Assembly: GCF_038719015.1 (NCBI RefSeq)
Contig: NZ_CP152276.1
Location: 2,461,501-2,525,500, forward strand
Length of the DNA stretch: 64,000 nt
Source of the DNA: Nguyenibacter vanlangensis
GTDB lineage: Bacteria > Pseudomonadota > Alphaproteobacteria > Acetobacterales > Acetobacteraceae
Direction of reading: 5' to 3'
Shown here: positions 27,386 through 35,724 of the stretch, in pieces
How positions within the stretch are numbered: position 1 is the first letter of the stretch
How the letters are laid out: each line of letters begins with the position of its first letter
Position numbers and translations under genes: made by a program
The notes under the pieces: generated by a model
What the model saw: the letters and a program-made list of their open reading frames with translations, nothing else
Database searches by the model: none
What the model was told of the DNA's origin: nothing

Positions 27386-29824
27386 ATGCCGAATCCCGAT
27401 CCCGCGCCTTCCGGCCCCCCTTCTGCCGATTCGTCGCATTCCGATTCAGCGCATTCCGATTCATTACGTTCCGACGCCGCGCATTCCCTGGCCCTTACCC
27501 GGCGCACCGCATGGAAGCTGCTCGGCGGGCTGGGCAGTGCGGCCACCCTGGCGTCTACCCTGGCGCCACCCCTGGCCGCCGCCCGGCCGGCGACGGCTCC
27601 GGCGGCCCCTTTGCCGGCGGCCTCCAGACCGCATCCGCCAGCCGCGGCGGCCGGCATTCCCGCCCCCGCCCGCGCGGGCGAAGGCGGCAGCCTGCCCACC
27701 GGCATGCTGCGGCTGGACGGCACGGGCATGACCCTGCTGCTGATCCGCCGCGCCACCGGCCTGCCCGAGATCGCCTACTGGGGCGGCCGCCTGCCGGATC
27801 ATCTCGACGCCGCGGCGCTCTACGCCGTCCGGTCCCCGGACACGCCCGATAACGGGCCCGACCAGTGGCAGCCGACGATCACCCTGCTGGATACGATCGG
27901 CGCCTGGAATTTCGACCTGCCCGGGCTGGTGGCCGCCCGCCCCGACGGACGCGACTGGACGGCCCTGTTCCAGGTCGACGCCATCCGACAGACGCCGGAT
28001 GAACTGGTCATCGACGCGTCGGATGCGCTCTCGGCCATCGGCCTGCGCATTACGCTGCGCTGCGCCGATAACGTGCTGGCCGCGTCGATGCGGCTGAGCA
28101 ACCGGGGCGATACGCCCCTGCTGGTCGAACGGCTGGTCTCGGGCACCTTCCTGCTGCCCGCCGAAATCGCGGCGCTGGGCGTGCTGCATGGCGCGTGGGC
28201 GCATGAATTCGCCATCGCGCCGATGTCCCTGGCCGAGGGCGGCATCGTCATCGAAAGCCGCCGCAACCGCACGCACGACCATTTTCCGGGCATCGTCGCG
28301 GGCCTGCCCGCCACCAGCCGCAATGCCGGGCCCGCCTGGGCCGCCCAACTGGGATGGAGCGGCGGCCACCGCCTCTGCGCCGAACGGATGGAAGACGGGC
28401 GGATCCGCCTGACGGTCGGCGAATATCTCCATCCCGGCGAAGGCACGCTGGAACCGGGCGCCGGCCTGGACACGCCGACGGTCTATGCGACCTATTCCGC
28501 CGATGGCTTTGCCGGCTGTGCCCGCGCCTTCCACGCCTATGCGCGGCGGCACCTGCTGCGCTGGCCCACCGGGCAGATGAAGCCCCGCCCCGTGCTGCTC
28601 AACAGTTGGGAGGCCAACCAGTTCGACCTGGCCGAGGACCGGCTGCGCCAGCAGATCGACATCGCCGCCCGGCTGGGCGTGGAACGGTTCGTCCTGGATG
28701 ACGGCTGGTTCGGCGCCCGCCGCAACGACCGCGCGGGCCTGGGCGACTGGACGCCCGCCCTGGCGCTGTTTCCCCAGGGGCTCTGGCCGCTGTCCGACTA
28801 TGTCCATGCGCGGGGCATGGAATTCGGCCTGTGGTTCGAGCCCGAGATGGTCAATCCCGACAGCGACCTCTATCGCGCCCATCCGGACTGGGTGCTGCAG
28901 GTGCGCGGCCGCCCGCTGCTGACCTCGCGCAACCAGCTCGTCCTCGACATCTCGCGGCCGGACGTCGCCGGCTATCTGCTGCGCGTCATCTCGGAGCAGG
29001 TCGTCGACGCGCGCATCGACTATATCAAATGGGATTTCAACCGCGACCTGCTGGCCGCGGCGGACGAGGGCGGCCGTCCCGCCTATCGGCGGCAGGTCCT
29101 CGCCCTCTATGCCCTGTGGGACAAGCTGCATGCCGTCCATTCCGCGCTGGAAATCGAAAGCTGCGCCTCGGGCGGCGGCCGGGCCGACTGGGGGGCGCTG
29201 GGCCATGTGCAGCGGGTCTGGACCTCGGACAATACATCCGCGCCCGACCGCCTGCTGATCCAGGATGGCGCCTGGCATTTCCTGCCGCCCGAAATCACGG
29301 GCTGCCACATCTCCGCCAGTCCGAACTGGCTGGACCATCGCGCCACGTCGATCGATTTCCGCGCCGCCGTGGCGCTGTTCGGCCATCTGGGGCTGGAACT
29401 GGACCCGACCCGCCTTTCCACCGACGAGCAGGACCGGCTGGCCGCGTGGATCGCGCTGCACAAGCGGCTGCGCCCCGTCCTGCATCACGGCCAGATCCAG
29501 TTCGGCGAGGCGACGCCCCACCGGATCGTCCGCGGCGTCACCACGCCGGACGGCGGGACCGGCATCTACCTGGTGGCCCAGCGCGACTGGCCGCCCGCCC
29601 GCATGCCGTCCCCGGTCCTGCTGCCCGGCCTGTCGTCCGACCGCCGCTATCGCGTGACCATGCCCGGGCCGCAGGCGCTGGGCGGCCATTGGCCGTCGCC
29701 CGCCCAGCAGCGCCTGGTGCGTGACGGGCTGGCGATCGACGGGGCGCTGCTGCGCGATGCCGGCCTGTTCCTGCCGCAGATGCCGCCGCAAAGCGCCGTC
29801 ATCCTGGAATGCCAGGCCCTTTGA
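27386..29824 (+). CDS. Alpha-galactosidase, GH36, Tat-exported
   Basis: An 812-residue retaining GH36 enzyme hydrolysing terminal alpha-galactosides such as melibiose or raffinose. A Ser/Asp-rich leader made of 15-bp repeats precedes a twin-arginine signal (LTRRTAWKLLGGLGSAATLAS) and an Ala-x-Ala cleavage region, predicting folded export to the periplasm. The catalytic core shows FVLDDGWFGARRND, the nucleophile region YIKWDFNRDL and the acid/base region CASGGGRADWGALG followed by RVWTSDNTSA. The beta-sandwich N domain and C-terminal domain are present at family length. The ATG follows AGGA by eight to nine bases. The GH31 gene begins 149 bases after its stop. Confidence 0.93.
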   Translation: MPNPDPAPSGPPSADSSHSDSAHSDSLRSDAAHSLALTRRTAWKLLGGLGSAATLASTLAPPLAAARPATAPAAPLPAASRPHPPAAAAGIPAPARAGEGGSLPTGMLRLDGTGMTLLLIRRATGLPEIAYWGGRLPDHLDAAALYAVRSPDTPDNGPDQWQPTITLLDTIGAWNFDLPGLVAARPDGRDWTALFQVDAIRQTPDELVIDASDALSAIGLRITLRCADNVLAASMRLSNRGDTPLLVERLVSGTFLLPAEIAALGVLHGAWAHEFAIAPMSLAEGGIVIESRRNRTHDHFPGIVAGLPATSRNAGPAWAAQLGWSGGHRLCAERMEDGRIRLTVGEYLHPGEGTLEPGAGLDTPTVYATYSADGFAGCARAFHAYARRHLLRWPTGQMKPRPVLLNSWEANQFDLAEDRLRQQIDIAARLGVERFVLDDGWFGARRNDRAGLGDWTPALALFPQGLWPLSDYVHARGMEFGLWFEPEMVNPDSDLYRAHPDWVLQVRGRPLLTSRNQLVLDISRPDVAGYLLRVISEQVVDARIDYIKWDFNRDLLAAADEGGRPAYRRQVLALYALWDKLHAVHSALEIESCASGGGRADWGALGHVQRVWTSDNTSAPDRLLIQDGAWHFLPPEITGCHISASPNWLDHRATSIDFRAAVALFGHLGLELDPTRLSTDEQDRLAAWIALHKRLRPVLHHGQIQFGEATPHRIVRGVTTPDGGTGIYLVAQRDWPPARMPSPVLLPGLSSDRRYRVTMPGPQALGGHWPSPAQQRLVRDGLAIDGALLRDAGLFLPQMPPQSAVILECQAL
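27428..27487. repeat. Four 15-bp tandem units in the GH36 leader
   Basis: Units at 27428, 27443, 27458 and 27473 follow GATTC-N5-ATTCC with drift. They encode the Ser/His/Asp repeats (such as DSAHS) in front of the Tat signal. Confidence 0.8.
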
Positions 29825-29973
29825 CCGCGCCCGTTTCCCCGCCCGACTTTTATCCCCCGCGGCGCTTTTGGCGCCCCGGGTGCTTGACAGCGCGCGCGCA
29901 AGCCGAAGGATGGCGCAATAACAATCCTATCCGCCCCTTCCCCGGCGGTCCCCATGCAAGGACGATCGACACC

Positions 29974-32532
29974 ATGGCGCCAGCCGCGCAGAGCCGACTC
30001 CCTTCCCGCTATGTGATCGCTTTCGCAACGACCTCGTGGCTCGCGCTGTCGGCCGTTGCCGTGCCGGGCGTGGCGACGGCCGACAGCGTCGCGGCTGGTC
30101 CGGCCGCCGTGGCGCAGGCCCTGCCGTCGGGCATGGCATGGCGCCTGGGCGATATGGTGCTGCAGCTCACCGCCCTGCGCGACGACGTGGTGCGGGTGCG
30201 GGTGGGACGGAACGGGTCGTTGCCCGAGGACGCGTCCTGGGCGGTGCTGCCTGCCGCCCGCCGCGCCTCGGTCGCGGTCACCGGGTTCTCGACCGCCGAT
30301 GCGGTGGGGTTCTCAACCCGGGCGCTGAAGGTCGCGGTGTCCCGCAGGGATGGCGGGGTGACGGTGACCGATCGCACCGGGCGGGTGCTGCTGTCGGACC
30401 TGGACGGCGCAATGGTGCCCGACCGGCGCGGCGACGGCTTCACCATGACCAAATCCATCCCGGACGACGCGCATTATTTCGGCCTGGGCGACAAGTTCGG
30501 CCCGCTGGACCGGCTGGGCCGCAGCTTCGTCATGTGGAACACCGACAGCTACGGCTACCAGGAAGGGCAGGACCCGCTCTACAAGGACATCCCGTTCTTC
30601 ATCGGCTATACCAAGGGCGGCTATTACGGGATGTTCCTGGACAATAGCTGGCGCACCAGCTTCGATTTCGGCAAGACGCGGCGCGGCGAGCTGGCGATCG
30701 GCGCCGATGGCGGCCCGGTCGATTACTATGTGCTGGCCGGCCCCGACCCCAAGGACGTGGAGCGCGCCTATGCCTGGCTGACCGGCACGCCTTCCATGCA
30801 GCCGCTCTGGACCCTGGGTTTCCAGCAATCGCGCTGGGGCTATCCGACCGAGAAGGACGTCCGGGCGATCGTCGCCCGCCTGCGCCGGGACCGGATTCCC
30901 ACCGACGCGATCTGGCTGGATATCGACTACCAACAGCATTACCGGCCCTTCACGGTCGATGCGAAGACCTTTCCGACCTTCGGAAAAATGGTGTCGGACT
31001 TCACCGCCCAGGGCGTGCATACGGTGGCGATCACCGACCTGCATATCGCCGACCTGCCGAACGCGGGCTACGCCCCCTATGACAGCGGCATGGCGCAGGA
31101 CCGGTTCGTGAAAACCGCCGACGGCAAGCCCTATGTCGCGCCGGTCTGGCCCGGCCCGACCCTGTTCCCGGACTTCACCCAGGCGGCCACCCGCGCCTGG
31201 TGGGGCACGCTCTACCGGCAGTTCTACCTTCAGGACGGGATTTCCGGCTTCTGGAACGACATGGACGAACCGGCGATCTTCGACACGCCGACCAAGACCA
31301 TGCCGCTGGACAACCGCCACCGGATCGACGAGCCGGGGTTCGCCGCGCGCGTTGCAAGCCATCGCGAGATCCACAACCTGTATGGCATGCAGAACCATCG
31401 CGCGACCTATGAAGGGCTGCTGGCGCTGAAGCCGGACGAACGGCCCTTCGTGATGACCCGCGCGTCCTATGCCGGCGGCCAGCGCTATGGCGTCACCTGG
31501 ACCGGCGACAACAGCTCCACCTGGAATCATCTGCGCCTGACCATTCCGATGCTGGAAAGCCTGGGCCTGGGCGGGTTTACCTTCTCGGGCGCCGATATCG
31601 GCGGCTTCGCCGGCTCGGCCTCGGCGGACCTGCTGACGAAATGGATCGAGGTGGCGATGTTCACCCCGATCGCCCGCGACCATAGCGACGAGCAGAGCCT
31701 GCCGCAGGAGCCCTGGGTCGGCGGCACGGCGCAGGAGGACATCCGCCGCCGCTTCATCGAGGCCCGCTACCGGCTGCTGCCCTATCTCTATACCGTGGCG
31801 GAAGAGGCCGCGCGCACCGGCATTCCGATGATGCGGCCGCTGTTCATGGAATTTCCCGCGGGCCTGCTGGACGGCACGCCGCTCGACCTGGCCACCGACA
31901 GCCAGTTCATGCTGGGGCGCGCGCTGATGGTCGCGGCGCCGCCCAGCCCGGAATCGCCGGGGCCGTACTCCGTCACCCTGCCGGCGGGCGGCTGGTATGA
32001 TTACTGGACCGGCAAGCCGGTCACCAACCTCAAGCCGCTCAGCCTGTGGGGGGCGGGCGGGTTGTTCATGACCCTGAAGGATACCGGCCCCACCGCGCCG
32101 CATACGCTCGGCATCACGCCGCGCCTGGACCAGTTGCCGGTGTTCGTCCGGGCGGGTTCGATCATCCCGCGCCAGAATCTGGTGCAGAGCACCGGCGAAA
32201 CGCCGGAGGGACCCTTGCAGTTGGACGTCTATCCCGGCGCCGACTGCCAGGGCAGCCTCTATGCCGATGACGGCCACAGCTTCGCCTTCCGCCACGGCGC
32301 CTATAGCCGCACCGCCCTGTCCTGCACGCTGGAGGCCGATCACGGCGTGACGGTGACGATCGGCCGGCCGGAGGGCAGCTTCCAGCCGTGGTGGCACAGC
32401 TATCGCATCGTCGTCCATGGGCTGGCGCATGCGCCGCGCGGCGTTGCCGGTGCGGCCTATGACGGCGCGGCGGGCAGCGCCAGCTTCGTCGTTCCCGCCA
32501 ACGGCACCGCCGCGACCTATCGCCTCCGATAG
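29974..32532 (+). CDS. GH31 family alpha-glycosidase, exported
   Basis: An 852-residue GH31 enzyme. A Sec-type signal peptide ends near GVATADS. A beta-sandwich N domain and the (beta/alpha)8 catalytic domain follow: IWLDIDYQQHYRPFT, nucleophile WNDMDEPAIF, acid/base WTGDNSSTWNHL and GADIGGFAG. C-terminal beta domains complete the fold. Alpha-glucosidase is most likely; alpha-xylosidase cannot be excluded. ATG 29974 is chosen because it opens the signal peptide; the ribosome site is weak (AAGGA, eleven bases away). It follows the GH36 gene closely, so both may process sugars in the periplasm, exported by different routes (Sec versus Tat). Confidence 0.92.
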   Translation: MAPAAQSRLPSRYVIAFATTSWLALSAVAVPGVATADSVAAGPAAVAQALPSGMAWRLGDMVLQLTALRDDVVRVRVGRNGSLPEDASWAVLPAARRASVAVTGFSTADAVGFSTRALKVAVSRRDGGVTVTDRTGRVLLSDLDGAMVPDRRGDGFTMTKSIPDDAHYFGLGDKFGPLDRLGRSFVMWNTDSYGYQEGQDPLYKDIPFFIGYTKGGYYGMFLDNSWRTSFDFGKTRRGELAIGADGGPVDYYVLAGPDPKDVERAYAWLTGTPSMQPLWTLGFQQSRWGYPTEKDVRAIVARLRRDRIPTDAIWLDIDYQQHYRPFTVDAKTFPTFGKMVSDFTAQGVHTVAITDLHIADLPNAGYAPYDSGMAQDRFVKTADGKPYVAPVWPGPTLFPDFTQAATRAWWGTLYRQFYLQDGISGFWNDMDEPAIFDTPTKTMPLDNRHRIDEPGFAARVASHREIHNLYGMQNHRATYEGLLALKPDERPFVMTRASYAGGQRYGVTWTGDNSSTWNHLRLTIPMLESLGLGGFTFSGADIGGFAGSASADLLTKWIEVAMFTPIARDHSDEQSLPQEPWVGGTAQEDIRRRFIEARYRLLPYLYTVAEEAARTGIPMMRPLFMEFPAGLLDGTPLDLATDSQFMLGRALMVAAPPSPESPGPYSVTLPAGGWYDYWTGKPVTNLKPLSLWGAGGLFMTLKDTGPTAPHTLGITPRLDQLPVFVRAGSIIPRQNLVQSTGETPEGPLQLDVYPGADCQGSLYADDGHSFAFRHGAYSRTALSCTLEADHGVTVTIGRPEGSFQPWWHSYRIVVHGLAHAPRGVAGAAYDGAAGSASFVVPANGTAATYRLR

Positions 32533-32755
32533 GCGCGCAGGCGCGCCGGGCACGGCGATGCCGCGTCGTGTTCCTTGCGGTATTTGAAACGATGGATGAG
32601 ATCCGGCCCGGCGGTCATGCGGGCGCGGGCGCCGCCGACCTTGCCCCGCGCCTGCGCGCGATAGTAGGACTGTCCCAGCCCCCTCCCCTTCGATCCGGTT
32701 GCGTCTCCGGATTGTTCCCCATGCCCCAGCGCTGGGGAAACCGAAAACGGACCGG

Positions 32756-34117
32756 ATGATGAATTACGTGACCCCGCCCCCTGTTCAGCGCGCCGCACCG
32801 GACGGGCTGACGGCCGTTCAGCGCCTGCGGGGCATCGTTGCCGGGTCGGCGGGCAATCTGGTCGAATATTACGACTGGTACGTCTATTCCGCCTTCTCGC
32901 TCTATTTCGCCCATGTCTTCTTCCCCGAGGGCGATCCCACGACCGAATTGCTGCACACCGCGGCGATCTTCGCGGTGGGCTTTCTGATGCGTCCGATCGG
33001 CGGCTGGCTGATGGGCATCATGGCCGACCGCCATGGGCGCCGCGCGGCGCTCAGCCTGTCCATCCTGACCATGAGCCTGGGTTCGATGCTGATCGTGCTC
33101 TGCCCCGGCTACGACCGGATCGGCGTCGCCGCGCCGGTCGTGCTGGTCGTCGCCCGGCTGATCCAGGGGCTGAGCCTTGGCGGCGAATACGGCGCCAGCG
33201 CCACCTACCTGTCCGAGGTCGCGCCCCCCGGGCGGCGCGGCTTCTATTCCAGCTTTCAGTACGTCACGCTGGTGATGGGCCAGTTGCTTGCCCTGCTGGT
33301 GCTGCTGGCCATGCAGTTCGCGCTGCTGACCCCGCAGCAGATCGCGGCCTGGGGCTGGCGGGTGCCGTTCGGCATCGGCGCGCTGCTGTCGCTGTCGGTG
33401 CTGTGGCTGCGCCGCGACATGCACGAAAGCACGCAATTCACCCGCACGCGCGCCACCCGACAGCGCGGCGGCCTGCGGGCGTTGATCCGGCATCCGAAGG
33501 CGATCCTGACCGTGTGCGGGCTGACCCTGGGCGGCACCGTCGCCTTTTACACCTATACGATCTACATGCAGAAATACCTGGTCAACACGCTGGGTTTTCC
33601 GCGCGAGCGCGCGACCCTGATCGCCGCGTCGGCGCTGTTCGTCTTCGCCCTGGCCCAGCCGGCCTTCGGCGCGCTGTCCGATCGCATCGGCCGCCGGCCG
33701 CTGCTGATCGGCTTCGGGCTGCTGGGCACGTTCGGCACCGTGCCGCTGATGCGCGCGCTCTCGGCCGCCCACGGCGCGGCGGGCGCCTTCGCGCTGCTGA
33801 CCCTCGCTCTGCTGGCGGTCTCGGGCTATACCGCGATCAATGCCGTGGTGAAGGCCGAACAATTCCCGACCCGCATCCGCGCCCTGGGCGTGGCCTTTCC
33901 CTATGCCATGACGGTCTCGCTGTTCGGCGGCACGGCGGAATATATCGCGCTGTGGTCCAAGCAGGCCGGGCACGAGGACTGGTTCTACTGGTACGTGTCG
34001 GCCTGCGCGCTGTGCTCGCTGCTCACCGTCCTGTTCCTGCTGCCCCGCCGGGGCATGATCGACGGGGATGGAACGAACCCCGCGCGATCTTCCGTTCAGA
34101 CCCCCGTTCAGACATAA
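32756..34117 (+). CDS. MHS-family MFS transporter (KgtP/ProP-like)
   Basis: A 453-residue proton symporter of the metabolite:H+ symporter branch. Helix 1 begins AGSAGNLVEYYDWYVYSAF, the MHS hallmark, followed by RPIGGWLMGIMADRHGRRAA and LSLGGEYGASATYLSE. Family members import dicarboxylates such as 2-oxoglutarate, or betaine/proline. Two adjacent ATGs (32756, 32759) are possible and no strong ribosome site is present. Its stop overlaps the hyuB stop by ten bases on the opposite strand. Whether it serves the hyuAB pathway or is merely a neighbour is unclear. Confidence 0.9.
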   Translation: MMNYVTPPPVQRAAPDGLTAVQRLRGIVAGSAGNLVEYYDWYVYSAFSLYFAHVFFPEGDPTTELLHTAAIFAVGFLMRPIGGWLMGIMADRHGRRAALSLSILTMSLGSMLIVLCPGYDRIGVAAPVVLVVARLIQGLSLGGEYGASATYLSEVAPPGRRGFYSSFQYVTLVMGQLLALLVLLAMQFALLTPQQIAAWGWRVPFGIGALLSLSVLWLRRDMHESTQFTRTRATRQRGGLRALIRHPKAILTVCGLTLGGTVAFYTYTIYMQKYLVNTLGFPRERATLIAASALFVFALAQPAFGALSDRIGRRPLLIGFGLLGTFGTVPLMRALSAAHGAAGAFALLTLALLAVSGYTAINAVVKAEQFPTRIRALGVAFPYAMTVSLFGGTAEYIALWSKQAGHEDWFYWYVSACALCSLLTVLFLLPRRGMIDGDGTNPARSSVQTPVQT

Positions 34118-35724
34118 CCGCCGGTCCGGTCGGCCTGCCGCCGCGCCGCCGTGCGCGCCGCCGGGTCGCCCAGTCCGCCGCCGCCCGGCGTCATCACGAC
34201 CACCCGCTCGTCCGCCGCCACGACATGCAGCCCCTTGCCCGCCAGCCGGCGGCCCGACGCCGTCCGCAGGCAGCCCGGCGCGCCGTCCGCGCCGCCCTGC
34301 GCGCCGCGCGGCGGATGATCGATCCGGTCGAACGCCGCCAGCAGGTCGAACGGCCGCGCGTCAAGCGTGCCGATTTCCATGACCTGGCCCAGCCCGCCGC
34401 GGGTTTCGCCGTCGCCGCCGCTGCCGGGGCGGAACTCCTTGCGCCAGAAGATCAGCGGGCACTGGATTTCCGCGATCTCGACCGGCGTGCCGTGCACCCC
34501 GGACGGGAAGGCGGTGGCCGACAAGCCGTCCAGCCCCGGCCGCGCCCCCGTGCCGCCATTGGTGGTGATCGCCAGCGCGAAGGCAAGCGGCGCCGCGGCG
34601 CCCGGCGGCACCCATTCCCCGCGCACGGCGATATTCCACAGGCAGGACGTGCCCTCGGCCGGAACCCGGTCCGGCAGGGGCGTGCGCAGGCAGCCGAACA
34701 CCATGTCCGGCAGCATCTGCCCCACGATATGACGCGACGACACGGGCGCCGGGCGCTGCGCGTTCAGCACGCAGCCGGCCGGCGCGGTGACGTGGTAGGC
34801 CGACAGCGACCCCGCGTTGTTCGGCACGTCGGGCGCGATCGCGCAGGCCAGTCCGAACACCGTATAGGCCCTGGTATAGGCCAGCGGCACATTGATCCCG
34901 CGCGACACCGCGGGCGCGGTGCCCGCATAATCCACCGTCACGCCCGCTTCATCGACGCGCAGCCGCGCGCGCAGGGGCAGCGGCGCGTCATAGCCGTCCA
35001 CCGTCATCTCGTACGACCAGCAGCCCCGGGGCAGCGCCGCGATCTTCTCGAGCACCGCCGCGCGCGACCGCGTGATGATGAAATCCGCCAGCGGCTCCAG
35101 CGTGTCGATGCCGAATTCGTCCATCATCGCGCGCAGCGCGCGCACGCCCACATCGTTGCACGCCGCCAGCGAATAGGTATCGCCCTCGGTATCGACCGGC
35201 AGGCGGGTATTGGCGCGGATCATCGCCATCAGCGTCTCGTTCACCCGGCCCTGGTCGATCAGCTTCAGCATCGGGATCGACAGGCCTTCCATCAGCACGT
35301 CCGTCGCCTCGGGGCCGTTGCCCAGCCCGCCGATATCCATCAGGTGGCTGGTACAGGAAAACAGCCCGACCAGCCTGCCGCGAAGGAAGGCCGGCGTGGT
35401 GATGACAAAATCATTCAGGTGTCCCGTGCCCATCCACGGATCGTTGGTGATGTAGGCATCGCCTTCCTTCATCGTCTCGATCGGGAAATGGCGCAGGAAA
35501 TGCCCCACCGATTCCGCCATCGAATTGACATGGCCCGGCGTGCCCGTCACCGCCTGGGCGATCATCCGCCCCCGCAGGTCGAAAATCCCCGCCGAGATGT
35601 CCTCGCACTCCCGCACGATGGGGCTGAAGGCGGTGCGGATCAGCACCTGCGCCTGCTCGCCCACCACGGCGATCAGGCGGTTCCACATGATCTGCAGGTC
35701 GATCGCATTCCGTGCGTCCATCAC
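34108..35724 (-). CDS. Hydantoinase B/oxoprolinase subunit
   Basis: A 538-residue HyuB-family subunit of ATP-dependent cyclic-amide hydrolases (5-oxoprolinase, N-methylhydantoinase) and related carboxylases. Typical segments are IMWNRLIAVVGEQAQVLIRTAFS, here split as IMWNRLIAVVGEQAQ and VLIRTAFS, then REC-EDISAGIFDLRG, PWMGTGHLNDFVITTPAF and a C-terminal MTPGGGGLGDP. It overlaps hyuA by four bases (ATGA), so the two subunits are co-translated. The exact substrate cannot be read from sequence. It converges on the MHS carrier. Confidence 0.9.
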   Translation of the reverse strand: MMDARNAIDLQIMWNRLIAVVGEQAQVLIRTAFSPIVRECEDISAGIFDLRGRMIAQAVTGTPGHVNSMAESVGHFLRHFPIETMKEGDAYITNDPWMGTGHLNDFVITTPAFLRGRLVGLFSCTSHLMDIGGLGNGPEATDVLMEGLSIPMLKLIDQGRVNETLMAMIRANTRLPVDTEGDTYSLAACNDVGVRALRAMMDEFGIDTLEPLADFIITRSRAAVLEKIAALPRGCWSYEMTVDGYDAPLPLRARLRVDEAGVTVDYAGTAPAVSRGINVPLAYTRAYTVFGLACAIAPDVPNNAGSLSAYHVTAPAGCVLNAQRPAPVSSRHIVGQMLPDMVFGCLRTPLPDRVPAEGTSCLWNIAVRGEWVPPGAAAPLAFALAITTNGGTGARPGLDGLSATAFPSGVHGTPVEIAEIQCPLIFWRKEFRPGSGGDGETRGGLGQVMEIGTLDARPFDLLAAFDRIDHPPRGAQGGADGAPGCLRTASGRRLAGKGLHVVAADERVVVMTPGGGGLGDPAARTAARRQADRTGGYV

